A stretch of 63,242 nt of DNA from a virus. Both the position numbers and the translations under genes were made by a program. Below are positions 1-8,184 of the stretch, in pieces (within the stretch, counting starts at the first letter, position 1; every line of letters starts with the position of its first letter). The notes under the pieces are model-generated. The model worked only from the letters and a program-made list of their open reading frames with translations. It searched no databases and was not told where the DNA came from. The stretch covers positions 1 to 63,242 of the IMG/VR virus record IMGVR_UViG_3300034283_002437. One strand, written 5' to 3'.

Positions 1-687
1 AACGTAAACCAGCTAGTTTTAGAGGGTTTATTCGGTCCAGTGAATAAAGTAGTCAAAACCAAGAAATTAATTGAAAAAGGATACCTTTCTAATTTAAAAA
101 TCAATATCCTTTTACTACAACATGGGTATTCGTCATTTGAGTCGTATCAAGAGGAAATAGACTATATTTGTCGTCATCAACGACGAAACAATTATATTAA
201 AAAATTAGCAATAAACCAAGAGGGAAATACTCTAGTTCTTTTTGCTATGGTAGAAAAGCATGGCAAAGTATTATATGATTTAATAAATAGTGAAGTGGGA
301 AATCAAAGAAAAGTATTTTTCGTATATGGTGGTGTTGATACAGAAGAAAGAGAATTAATTCGTGAATTAACAGAAAAAGAATCTAACTGTATTATTATTG
401 CTTCATATGGTACTTTCTCTACTGGTATCAATATTAGAAATTTACATAATATAATCTTTGCTTCTCCAAGTAAATCTAGAATTAGAAATTTACAATCAAT
501 AGGAAGAGTTCTTAGAAAAGGAGAAAATAAATCAAAAGCAAAATTATTTGATATTGCTGATGATTTTTCCACAAAGGATAAAAAGAATTATACATTAAAT
601 CACTTAATTGAAAGAATTAAAATTTATTCTGAAGAACATTTTGAATATGAAATAATTCCAGTAAATTTTAAACCAGAAAAATCATGA
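1..687 (+). CDS. uvsW: UvsW RNA-DNA/DNA helicase, C-terminal part
   Basis: The reading frame is open from base 1, so the gene starts upstream of the window; 228 residues of the C-terminal RecA-like domain are visible. Helicase motif V is seen as YGTFSTGIN and motif VI as QSIGRVLRKG with its arginine finger. T4 UvsW is an SF2 helicase that unwinds R-loops and branched DNA and drives the switch from origin- to recombination-dependent replication. The stop overlaps the next start (ATGA), which suggests translational coupling. An internal GTG at 40 is not the true start, because the helicase fold continues upstream of it. Confidence 0.92.
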   Translation, partial: NVNQLVLEGLFGPVNKVVKTKKLIEKGYLSNLKINILLLQHGYSSFESYQEEIDYICRHQRRNNYIKKLAINQEGNTLVLFAMVEKHGKVLYDLINSEVGNQRKVFFVYGGVDTEERELIRELTEKESNCIIIASYGTFSTGINIRNLHNIIFASPSKSRIRNLQSIGRVLRKGENKSKAKLFDIADDFSTKDKKNYTLNHLIERIKIYSEEHFEYEIIPVNFKPEKS

Positions 688-1082
688 ATGAATTTTACGG
701 AATACTAAAACTAATAGATGGAACAGAGCTAGTAGGAACAGTATTATCATGCGAAAGTGAAAATGGATTTGTAGTTGAAAATCCTTTTGAAATCAATGTT
801 GAATTAATAATGACTCCTGCAGGAGAAATGTATAAGGTTGATATGAGACCTTGGATTAAGTTTTCAAAAGAAGATATCTTTTTTATTGAAACACAAAAAG
901 TATTTACTGTTGCAGAAGCAGATGAAAAAATCCTAAGACTTTATCGTAATACTTTAAGAAAGTACCTTAATGAAACTGATGATAATAAAGTTTCACTTGA
1001 TAAAGAATTAGGATTTAAAATTAATATTAATGATGCTAGAAAGATACTAGAGCAGTCCTTTAAACTTAATATAGATATCTAA
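684..1082 (+). CDS. Conserved phage protein, possible Sm-like fold
   Basis: This 132-residue protein overlaps the uvsW stop by four bases and is probably co-translated. It starts with a pattern like ILKLIDGTELVGTV followed by VENPFEI and a PW-containing stretch, then a helical tail beginning AEADEKILRLYR. The same layout occurs in the proteins at 10110 and 12747, so it is one of three paralogous or convergent small proteins in the window. The opening strand pattern is reminiscent of LSm/Sm-like RNA-binding barrels, but this is inference from pattern only. No catalytic motif is visible. Confidence 0.75.
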   Translation: MNEFYGILKLIDGTELVGTVLSCESENGFVVENPFEINVELIMTPAGEMYKVDMRPWIKFSKEDIFFIETQKVFTVAEADEKILRLYRNTLRKYLNETDDNKVSLDKELGFKININDARKILEQSFKLNIDI

Positions 1083-1095
1083 TACTTATAAGTAT
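1082..1095. repeat. 14-bp AT-rich perfect palindrome
   Basis: The sequence ATACTTATAAGTAT is a perfect palindrome that starts on the last base of the preceding gene's stop codon. It could be an operator or a weak hairpin. It lies inside the predicted antisense transcript from the minus-strand promoter at 1125-1153. Confidence 0.45.
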
Positions 1096-1104
1096 CTAAA
1101 TTAA

Positions 1105-1134
1105 ATCTGACCCTCAACAGAGTCATTATACACA
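1105..1134 (-). repeat. 30-bp promoter/leader element, copy 1 (inverted)
   Basis: Read on the minus strand, these 30 bases are identical to 31104-31133 on the plus strand. In both places the element contains the -10 hexamer TATAAT and the predicted first transcribed bases (GTTGAGGGTC). The flanks differ, apart from the TTGACA -35 that both loci place 17 nt upstream. On the plus strand, 1109-1117 and 1138-1146 also form a 9-bp inverted repeat (GACCCTCAA/TTGAGGGTC). Confidence 0.85.
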
Positions 1135-1153
1135 TATTTGAGGGTCTTGTCAA
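1125..1153 (-). promoter_or_regulatory. Consensus promoter pointing antisense into 684-1082
   Basis: On the minus strand TTGACA (1153-1148), a 17-nt spacer and TATAAT (1130-1125) form a perfect sigma-70-type promoter. No minus-strand gene follows it. A transcript would start near 1118 and run antisense to the hypothetical gene at 684-1082 and possibly into uvsW. Confidence 0.75.
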
Positions 1154-1159
1154 GGGGTA

Positions 1160-1188
1160 TTGCAAAAGCTCTGATTTTGTGTTACAAT
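1160..1188 (+). promoter_or_regulatory. Promoter for gp55
   Basis: TTGCAA and TACAAT are separated by 17 nt, and the -10 ends 26 bases before the gp55 start. It is divergent from the minus-strand promoter a few bases upstream. Confidence 0.65.
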
Positions 1189-1214
1189 AACCACAGTTGC
1201 ATAGACCACATTGA

Positions 1215-1685
1215 ATGAAGAAAAAAGAACACTACGTAAATAACAAAGATTTTCTAGATGCTTTGGTTATTTACAGAAATGAAGTAAAAAAATCAAAGGA
1301 AGAAGGTCTACCCAAACCTAAAGTTCCAAACTATATTGGAGAGTGTTTTCTTAAGATTGCTACTCATCTATCATATCGTCCTAACTTTGTCAACTACATG
1401 TTTAAGGATGACATGATATGTGATGGCATTGAAAATTGTCTGCAGTATATTGATAACTTTAATCCAGAAAAGTCTACTAATCCATTTGCATATTTTACTC
1501 AGATTATTTACTTTGCTTTTCTACGCAGAATTCAAAAAGAAAAGAAGCAATTAGAAATTAAAACAAAACTTCTTGAAAGGTCTGGATTTGATGAAGTATT
1601 TGCTGCAGACAGCAGTGTAATGGGATTTAATATGTCTGACATGAATAGTATTAAAGAAAATCTTGAATATCGCAATAATCGCTAA
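1215..1685 (+). CDS. 55: Late-transcription sigma factor gp55
   Basis: This 156-residue protein matches T4-family gp55, the sigma-like factor that lets host RNA polymerase recognise the TATAAATA late promoter together with gp33 and the gp45 clamp. A sigma region 2-like stretch is visible: the segment around IENCLQYIDNFNP and NPFAYFTQIIYFAFLRRIQKEKK resembles region 2.2-2.4 helices. It is somewhat shorter than T4 gp55 (185 aa). It has its own -35/-10 promoter. gp33 (51229) and gp45 (8496), its known partners, are also in this window. Confidence 0.9.
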   Translation: MKKKEHYVNNKDFLDALVIYRNEVKKSKEEGLPKPKVPNYIGECFLKIATHLSYRPNFVNYMFKDDMICDGIENCLQYIDNFNPEKSTNPFAYFTQIIYFAFLRRIQKEKKQLEIKTKLLERSGFDEVFAADSSVMGFNMSDMNSIKENLEYRNNR

Positions 1686-1702
1686 CACGGAGAACTGACA
1701 TT

Positions 1703-2749
1703 ATGAATTTAGTAGCAATTATTACTGATACTCATTATGGTGCAAGAAAAAATTCCAAAGAATTTCATGATTATTTCAATCTGTTTTACGAGAATGTTTT
1801 CTTTCCTACTCTAGAGAAATATAATGTATCAACAGTAATACATCTTGGAGATGCATTTGATAATAGAAAATCAATTGATTATCAAAGCTTTGAATGGACT
1901 AAGAAAAATATTTTTGATAAGCTGAAAAATTATACGGTACACATGATAACTGGAAATCATGATTGTTATTTTAAAAATACTAATAAATTAAATGCACCAT
2001 CTTTGTTATTAAATTCATATGATAATATTTCTGTGTACGATGAAGTTTGTGATATAGATATATTAGGAACTACCATTACAATGGTTCCTTGGATTAATTC
2101 AGAGAATGAGACCAAGGTAATGTCTCACCTTCAAAATACTAAAAGTAATGTTGTGATGGGACACCTTGAAATCAATGGCTTTGAAGCTCATCCAGGACAT
2201 ACTTTTGATGGGGGATTAGAACGAAATATTTTTCAAAAATTTTCTCAAGTTTTTTCTGGTCATTTTCATCACAAATCGGTAATGGATAATATTCATTATC
2301 TTGGAAATCCATATGAAATAACATGGAGTGATTATAATGAAAGAAGAGGGTTTCATTTATATGATTTAGATACTGGAGAAATAAAATTTTTCCAAAATCC
2401 ATATAAGATGTTTAGAAAATTTTACTATAATGATAAACAAAATGATTATATAAATTTTGATTTATCTGAGTACAAAAATACTCATGTTAAAGTAATAGTA
2501 GAAAATAAAACAGATACTTACTTATTTGATAAAATTATTGAGAAATTCTATTCTATTGGAATCTATGATTTAAAAATTATAGAAGACAATACAATATTTG
2601 ATTCTGACGATGAAATAATAACTGCAGAGCATGAAGATACATTATCAACTCTTCAGAAATTTATAGAAGATATGAAAGATAATTATGATAAACCACAATT
2701 AAAAACTATTGTAAAATCAATTTATGTGGAGGCATGTGAAGTTCAATAA
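1703..2749 (+). CDS. 47: Recombination endonuclease subunit gp47 (SbcD/Mre11-like)
   Basis: This 348-residue metallophosphoesterase is the nuclease half of the gp46/gp47 complex, which resects DNA ends for recombination-dependent replication. Metal-binding motifs are in order: D9-H11 (DTHYG), GD at 49-50, GNHD at 84-87, GH at 153-154 and GHFH at 186-189. Its length is close to T4 gp47 (339 aa). The stop overlaps the start of the next small gene, and gp46 follows, as expected for the operon. Confidence 0.95.
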   Translation: MNLVAIITDTHYGARKNSKEFHDYFNLFYENVFFPTLEKYNVSTVIHLGDAFDNRKSIDYQSFEWTKKNIFDKLKNYTVHMITGNHDCYFKNTNKLNAPSLLLNSYDNISVYDEVCDIDILGTTITMVPWINSENETKVMSHLQNTKSNVVMGHLEINGFEAHPGHTFDGGLERNIFQKFSQVFSGHFHHKSVMDNIHYLGNPYEITWSDYNERRGFHLYDLDTGEIKFFQNPYKMFRKFYYNDKQNDYINFDLSEYKNTHVKVIVENKTDTYLFDKIIEKFYSIGIYDLKIIEDNTIFDSDDEIITAEHEDTLSTLQKFIEDMKDNYDKPQLKTIVKSIYVEACEVQ

Positions 2750-3024
2750 TGTATATTCTAACACTCAAAGGAAAAAAACATGAAGGTGCATATGCCGTAG
2801 AAACATCCGATGGAAGTAAAGTTCTTCAATTGTTTGTTGACCACGACGATGCTTTGCGCTATATTGGGTTGTTAGAAGCAGATGGGTTTCCAGAAATGGA
2901 ATCTCTTGAAATTGAAGAAGAAGATGCTATTGCAGCATGTAAAAATTTTGGATATAATTATTGCGTAATTACTCCAGAAGACTTTGTAATTCCACCAGAA
3001 ACAGTTAGTTATGATTTTATTTAA
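2749..3024 (+). CDS. DUF3110-family protein
   Basis: This 91-residue protein resembles cyanobacterial DUF3110 proteins: an N-terminal strand (YILTLKGKKHEGAYAVE), a VDHDDALRYIGLLEADGFP segment, and an EEEDAIAACKNFGYNYCVI tail. Function is unknown. It overlaps gp47 by one base and gp46 by 14 bases, so it is translated within the nuclease operon and may act with that complex. The family is typical of cyanobacteria, so host origin is plausible (inference). Confidence 0.8.
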   Translation: MYILTLKGKKHEGAYAVETSDGSKVLQLFVDHDDALRYIGLLEADGFPEMESLEIEEEDAIAACKNFGYNYCVITPEDFVIPPETVSYDFI

Positions 3025-4726
3025 AAAGGTCACTTATTCAAATTTTCTTGCAGTAGGTAATACACCAATTAGTATTGATTTGAATTCAACTTCAACTACT
3101 TTAATTGTTGGTTCCAATGGAGCTGGAAAGAGCACTATTATTGAAGCTATAATTTTTGCTTTATTCAATAAGTCATTTAGGAAAGTAAACAAAAATCAGT
3201 TAATCAATTCTGTAAATGAAAAAGATTGTAAAGTAGAACTTGAATTTAGTATTGGTTCAAAAGAGTACAAAATTATTCGTGGGCTCAAGCCAAATATTTT
3301 TGACATCTATGTAGATGGAAATCCATTAGACCAACTTGCTGCAAATTCAGACCAACAGAAATACTTAGAGCAAAATATTCTGAAACTAAATTACAAATCA
3401 TTTACTCAAATTGTAATTCTTGGTAGCAGTACGTTTGTTCCCTTCATGCAACTTCCTGCTGCACATCGAAGAGAAATTATTGAAGACCTTTTGGATATTC
3501 GTATCTTTTCTACGATGAATGTAATTCTAAAAGATAGAATTAAGACAAATAATGAAATGATTAAAACCTTTGAGAATGAAATTGAATTCTTGAAGGAAAA
3601 AGTTAAGATGCAAAAGAATCATATTGACTATATTTCAAATCAGTCTCAAAAAAGTATTGAAGATAAACAAACACAAATTAAAGACTATGAATTTCAGATA
3701 TTAGAATGTAATACTCAATACGATTCTATCTGCGAACAGTTAGATGAAAAAAATAAAGAGTTAGCAAATATTCCAAAAGTTAATATTAAAGATTTAGAGA
3801 AGTACAAGACAAAATTCTTGACAAAATTATCTGACTATCAGAACAATAAAGAATTTTATAATGAAAATGATACATGTCCAACTTGCCAACAAGATTTAAC
3901 TGCTGAAGTTAAAACAAAACATATTACTAAATGTAATTCTCAGATTGAAAAATTAGAACAATCAATTCAAGAAGTAGAAGCTAAAATTGAAGAGTCTCAA
4001 TCAATCATTGATAAATCTCAGAAAATTTTGTCAGAGATTAATGAATTGACAATTCAAATGGCTTCTCAAAATTATAAATGTAAAGGTCTTGTAAAATTTA
4101 TTGATTCTTTGAAGGAAGAGATTGGTAAAATTTCAGAGTCTGATAAAGACATTGCAGTTGAAAAACAAAAATTAACTTCTCTTGCATCTGAAGGAGTTAC
4201 TTTAAAGAAGAAACTGGATAAGATGAAATTGAATAAAAATAATTACGAAGTAGTTTCAAGTCTTCTTAAAGATACTGGAATTAAATCAAAAATTATTAAA
4301 AAGTATCTTCCAGTAATGAATCAGCTTATCAATAAGTATCTTCAATTAATGGACTTCTATGTAAACTTTAATCTTGATGAAAATTTTGAAGAGACTATCA
4401 AATCTAGATTCAGAGATGATTTTAGTTATACTTCATTTTCAGAAGGAGAGAAAATGCGAATTGATTTGGCTTTGATGTTTACTTGGAGAGCAATTGCAAA
4501 ATTAAAAAATTCTGCAAATACTAATTTATTGATTCTTGATGAAGTATTTGATAGTTCTCTTGATATATCTGGAACAGAAGATTTTCTTCGTATTATTCGT
4601 GGTGGTATTGATGATGGAAGTAATATATTTGTTATCTCCCATAAAGGAGACCTTCTCCATGATAAGTTTGAAAGAGTTTTGAAATTTGAGAAAGTGAAGA
4701 ACTTCAGCAAGGTTAAAGAAATATAA
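3011..4726 (+). CDS. 46: Recombination endonuclease subunit gp46 (SbcC/Rad50-like)
   Basis: This 571-residue ABC-type ATPase is the partner of gp47. Walker A is GSNGAGKST at 34-42. A long coiled coil of Lys/Glu/Gln-rich sequence follows, with the zinc hook CPTC at about 289-292. The second coiled coil leads to the ABC signature FSEGEKMRIDLAL near 475 and Walker B LLILDEVFD near 505. Length is close to T4 gp46 (560 aa). It is the last gene of the gp47 operon. Confidence 0.95.
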   Translation: MILFKKVTYSNFLAVGNTPISIDLNSTSTTLIVGSNGAGKSTIIEAIIFALFNKSFRKVNKNQLINSVNEKDCKVELEFSIGSKEYKIIRGLKPNIFDIYVDGNPLDQLAANSDQQKYLEQNILKLNYKSFTQIVILGSSTFVPFMQLPAAHRREIIEDLLDIRIFSTMNVILKDRIKTNNEMIKTFENEIEFLKEKVKMQKNHIDYISNQSQKSIEDKQTQIKDYEFQILECNTQYDSICEQLDEKNKELANIPKVNIKDLEKYKTKFLTKLSDYQNNKEFYNENDTCPTCQQDLTAEVKTKHITKCNSQIEKLEQSIQEVEAKIEESQSIIDKSQKILSEINELTIQMASQNYKCKGLVKFIDSLKEEIGKISESDKDIAVEKQKLTSLASEGVTLKKKLDKMKLNKNNYEVVSSLLKDTGIKSKIIKKYLPVMNQLINKYLQLMDFYVNFNLDENFEETIKSRFRDDFSYTSFSEGEKMRIDLALMFTWRAIAKLKNSANTNLLILDEVFDSSLDISGTEDFLRIIRGGIDDGSNIFVISHKGDLLHDKFERVLKFEKVKNFSKVKEI

Positions 4727-4737
4727 GTTATCCTTAT

Positions 4738-4768
4738 GGTCCAACCCATTGACTTGCAGGGTTGGACC
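4738..4768 (+). other. 10-bp hairpin with the -35 box in its loop
   Basis: GGTCCAACCC (4738-4747) pairs with GGGTTGGACC (4759-4768). The loop carries the TTGACT -35 box of the next gene. There is no strong T-run, so termination would be weak. The arrangement resembles other terminator/promoter composites in the window. Confidence 0.6.
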
Positions 4769-4777
4769 TGTTACTAT
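4749..4777 (+). promoter_or_regulatory. Promoter for the VWA/HExxH gene
   Basis: TTGACT, a 17-nt spacer and TACTAT. The -10 ends 23 bases before the ATG at 4801. Confidence 0.65.
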
Positions 4778-4800
4778 GAGTGCAACGAATTGAGGCACCC

Positions 4801-6963
4801 ATGTCCGACATCAAACAATCCAAGAGTATTCTTGCGAAACTTCTTGCAACTGAGAACCTTACTGTAGAACATCGTTCAGTTGCTACTGCAAGCTTCGATA
4901 CTCATAATCGTGTTCTGACTCTTCCTGTCTGGGATAGTACCTCTGATGATGTTTATGACCTTCTTGTTGGTCATGAAGTAGGTCATGCTATCTATACTCC
5001 AGACCTTGTTGGGCAAGACTTGAATCTTCCTCATAGTTATATGAATGTGGTGGAAGATGCTCGTATTGAGAAGCTAATGAAGCGAAAGTATCCTGGTCTT
5101 GCTCGTGCATTTTATCGTGGATACTCTGAACTGAATGACCAAGACTTTTTTGAAATTAAGTCTATTGATGTAAATTCTCTCAAATTTATTGACAGGATTA
5201 ATCTATATTTTAAACTTGGCAATGTGAGTAGTGGAGTCTTTATTGATTTTTCTCCAGAAGAACAAGTATTTGTAACTAAAATTGCAGCAGCAGAAACCTT
5301 TGAAGATGTTATCAACATCGTTAAAGAACTTGTTGAACACGTTCAACAAGAAACTGAAGTGCAACTTGAAATTTCTACTGGAGATTGTGATAACTCCGAT
5401 GGTGAAACTGAGCAAATGGATTCTCAGACTGATGAATCTCAAAATAGTCAAGTAACAGAGAATCAAAGTAATAGTTCTCCTAATGAGGGGTCTGACAAAA
5501 AGGAAAATTCTCCTTCCGATGCTACTCAGTCTACTTCTAATAATTCTGGGATTGAGCAAGACTTTAGCTCTAAAACTGATGCAGCCTGGTCTAAGAACCA
5601 GAAGCAACTTGCTAATATGAATAGTAATAATTATATCTATCTACTTCCTCCAGAAATTAATGTAGATAATCACATTATTAATTGGAAAGAATTTGGAGAA
5701 GACCTTCCTAATATTTTTGCTGAACTTGTTCGGCAAGCGAATCCTACTGGATATGCCAACAAAGATTATTACAAATCTTTGTACAAGAAATCAGAATCTG
5801 ATTACAAAAAGTACAAAGAAGAATCTAAAAAGTCAGTTTCATATCTCATCAAAGAGTTTGAAATGAAGAAGCGAGCAACCGAATATAATCGGTCTGCTAC
5901 TGCTGGAACAGGTGTTCTTGATACAAATAAAATGCATTCTTATAAATGGAATGATGATATTTTCAAGAGGATTACTGTACTACCTAAAGGTAAATCTCAC
6001 GGTCTAATCATGTATATTGATTGGTCTGGCTCTATGCAAGGAAATCTTGTGGGAACTGTCAAGCAACTGTTTAACTTGATTCAATTCTGCAAAAAAACTC
6101 AAGTTCCTTTTGAAGTGTATTCTTTCAACGATAAGAATGTTGCACAGAATTATGCTAAGTTGTCTAGGAGCAAAACTCTAAAAATTAAAGAAAATCAAAT
6201 TTATATCAGTAATGATTTTCTCCTGGTGAATTTTCTGAGCAGCAAAATGAATACTGCTCAACTAGAAAAGCAAATGCAAAACATCTGGAAACTTTCTTAT
6301 CTTCTAGACACCAGAGTATATCTTCCTTATGAGTATGGTCATTATGATTTGGGAAGCACTCCTCTGAATGAATGTGTATTTGCTGCTATTCCTTTGTTCG
6401 ACCAATTCAAAAAAACTTACAAAGTAGATAAAGTAAATACAGTTTTTCTAACTGATGGAGAGTCAAATTCAGTTTCATATAATCGTCCATCACATCATGG
6501 GCAACGAAATATTGTTCATTCTGGTTGGATGCAGCACAATGATATTCTTTGTTTCCAAGACAGGAAGCACAAAATCACAATGATGAACATTACTAAAAAT
6601 GGAAGTATTGGAGTTACATCTTCATTTGTCGATTACTATCGTCAAGTAACTGGCTCTAATGCAGTTGGTTTCCGACTTATTGATTTCTATGCAGCTAAGT
6701 CTTTTGTTGCTCGTCATCTAAAAGATGAGTATTCTTCCTGGAGTAGTGTATCTGCTGAATGGTCTAAAACTAGGTCTTTCACTTCAATTTCAATGGGATA
6801 TAATGAATTGTATTTCATTGAAATTGGAGATTCTACTCCTACAGAAGATGACCAATCTCAAATTCCAGCAACTGGTAATGTGACCACCACATTTAAAAAA
6901 CAAATGGGTAAGAAGGCTTACAATAAAATCATCTTATCTAAATTCGTCGAGCAAATCGCTTGA
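4801..6963 (+). CDS. VWA-domain protein with N-terminal HExxH motif (CobT-like)
   Basis: The ATG at 4801 is chosen over the upstream GTG at 4780 because it sits just after the predicted promoter. The 720-residue protein has an HEVGH motif (H58-E59-H62), as in zinc metallopeptidases, with an ARIEKLMK-type helix after it. A Ser/Gln/Asn-rich acidic linker covers about residues 195-260. A C-terminal von Willebrand A domain has the MIDAS motif DWSGS (407-411) and a later TDGES. The next gene is a CobS/MoxR-like AAA ATPase. CobS-CobT and MoxR-VWA pairs act as chaperone or metal-insertion machines, so this pair is probably a functional unit. The substrate is unknown. Confidence 0.85.
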   Translation: MSDIKQSKSILAKLLATENLTVEHRSVATASFDTHNRVLTLPVWDSTSDDVYDLLVGHEVGHAIYTPDLVGQDLNLPHSYMNVVEDARIEKLMKRKYPGLARAFYRGYSELNDQDFFEIKSIDVNSLKFIDRINLYFKLGNVSSGVFIDFSPEEQVFVTKIAAAETFEDVINIVKELVEHVQQETEVQLEISTGDCDNSDGETEQMDSQTDESQNSQVTENQSNSSPNEGSDKKENSPSDATQSTSNNSGIEQDFSSKTDAAWSKNQKQLANMNSNNYIYLLPPEINVDNHIINWKEFGEDLPNIFAELVRQANPTGYANKDYYKSLYKKSESDYKKYKEESKKSVSYLIKEFEMKKRATEYNRSATAGTGVLDTNKMHSYKWNDDIFKRITVLPKGKSHGLIMYIDWSGSMQGNLVGTVKQLFNLIQFCKKTQVPFEVYSFNDKNVAQNYAKLSRSKTLKIKENQIYISNDFLLVNFLSSKMNTAQLEKQMQNIWKLSYLLDTRVYLPYEYGHYDLGSTPLNECVFAAIPLFDQFKKTYKVDKVNTVFLTDGESNSVSYNRPSHHGQRNIVHSGWMQHNDILCFQDRKHKITMMNITKNGSIGVTSSFVDYYRQVTGSNAVGFRLIDFYAAKSFVARHLKDEYSSWSSVSAEWSKTRSFTSISMGYNELYFIEIGDSTPTEDDQSQIPATGNVTTTFKKQMGKKAYNKIILSKFVEQIA

Positions 6964-6988
6964 CTTCCCTCCCCCTTTCCCCTATACT
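6960..6988 (+). promoter_or_regulatory. Promoter for the CobS-like ATPase
   Basis: TTGACT, a 17-nt spacer rich in C and T, and TATACT. The -35 overlaps the stop codon of the VWA gene. Confidence 0.7.
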
Positions 6989-7018
6989 ACATTCATACCA
7001 CACGAGGTTAATTTTATT

Positions 7019-8128
7019 ATGACTCAACTGACTGACCAACTTATCGAAAATCTTTCTGCTGTCTATGGCGAAACTGTTACTCGCCAACAACTGATTGAAT
7101 ATGCTGCAAGCTCCAATACTTCACTTGCGACTATTTGTAAGGCTCTAGAGACTCATAAATCTGGTCGTGGAGTTTGGAATCTGACTGCTGTTGAAACTCT
7201 TGAAAAAACTTTTAATTCTATGTCTGCAACACCTGCAACTCCAGTAGTTAGCTTTATTCCTCAGAAAGATAAGAACTATGTTTCTTTCGGTAACTTCACT
7301 GATGTGAAGCGGATTGTAAAGTCTGGTATGTTCTACCCTGTTTTTATTACTGGTCTGTCTGGTAATGGTAAAACTGTGAGTGTTGAGCAAGCATGTGCCC
7401 AGCTAAAGCGTGAACTGATTCGGGTTAACGTGACTGTCGAGACCGATGAGGATGACCTTCTGGGTGGCTTCCGCCTGGTAGATGGTGAGACTGTATGGCA
7501 CGACGGTCCTGTGGTAAATGCCCTCAAGCGTGGTGCAGTTCTACTACTTGACGAGATTGACCTTGCCTCTAACAAAATCATGTGCCTCCAGTCTGTGCTG
7601 GAAGGTAAGGGTGTTTTCCTCAAGAAAATCAATCAGTATGTCAAGCCTGCTGCAGGGTTCAATGTGATTGCTACTGCAAACACCAAAGGTAAAGGTTCTG
7701 ATGATGGTCGCTTCATTGGCACCAATGTGATGAACGAAGCTTTCCTTGAGCGTTTCCCAATCACCTTTGAGCAGGCATATCCTTCGATGTCTACTGAGAA
7801 AAAAATTCTCATGAACCTGATGAAGACTTTTGAGACTGTGGATGAGGAGTTTGTAGATAAGCTAATTGTCTGGGCAGATACCATTCGTAAGACCTTCTAT
7901 GATGGTGGTGTAGACGAAATCATTACCACTCGTCGTCTGGTTCACATTGTTCAGTCATTCGCCATCTTCAAAAATCGCAAGAAGGCAATCAACGTTTGCA
8001 TCAACCGATTTGATGATGACACCAAGAGTTCTTTCCTAGACCTCTACAAGAACATTGATGCTTCTGTTACAGATATTACTGAAGAAGCAACAGTAGAAAC
8101 TAATGAAGAGGTTGACACCGTTTTCTAA
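7019..8128 (+). CDS. cobS: CobS/MoxR-like AAA+ ATPase
   Basis: This 369-residue AAA+ protein has Walker A GLSGNGKT (112-119), a DEDDLLGGF segment (144-151), Walker B LLLDEID (175-181), a sensor-like ATANTKGKG near 215, and FLERFP near 245, all typical of the CobS/MoxR branch. CobS is the ATPase of aerobic cobaltochelatase, and cyanophages commonly carry this homologue. Direct cobalamin synthesis by the phage is doubtful because no CobN homologue is visible here. The adjacent VWA protein is the likely partner. Codon use around 7430-7640 is more GC-rich than neighbouring genes. Confidence 0.85.
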   Translation: MTQLTDQLIENLSAVYGETVTRQQLIEYAASSNTSLATICKALETHKSGRGVWNLTAVETLEKTFNSMSATPATPVVSFIPQKDKNYVSFGNFTDVKRIVKSGMFYPVFITGLSGNGKTVSVEQACAQLKRELIRVNVTVETDEDDLLGGFRLVDGETVWHDGPVVNALKRGAVLLLDEIDLASNKIMCLQSVLEGKGVFLKKINQYVKPAAGFNVIATANTKGKGSDDGRFIGTNVMNEAFLERFPITFEQAYPSMSTEKKILMNLMKTFETVDEEFVDKLIVWADTIRKTFYDGGVDEIITTRRLVHIVQSFAIFKNRKKAINVCINRFDDDTKSSFLDLYKNIDASVTDITEEATVETNEEVDTVF

Positions 8129-8140
8129 ATCGTGTATAAT
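8112..8140 (+). promoter_or_regulatory. Perfect-consensus promoter inside the cobS end
   Basis: TTGACA, a 17-nt spacer and TATAAT. The promoter spans the cobS stop codon. The predicted start (about 8147) falls inside the 5' arm of the terminator hairpin at 8143-8159, so transcripts made here should not form the full terminator. Confidence 0.85.
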
Positions 8141-8142
8141 AC

Positions 8143-8166
8143 GGGGAGTTCTTCTCCCCATTTTTT
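8143..8166 (+). terminator. Rho-independent terminator after cobS
   Basis: GGGGAG (8143-8148), loop TTCTT, CTCCCC (8154-8159), A, then six T. It overlaps the start site of the next promoter. Confidence 0.85.
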
Positions 8167-8184
8167 ATTTGGAGATTATTAATT

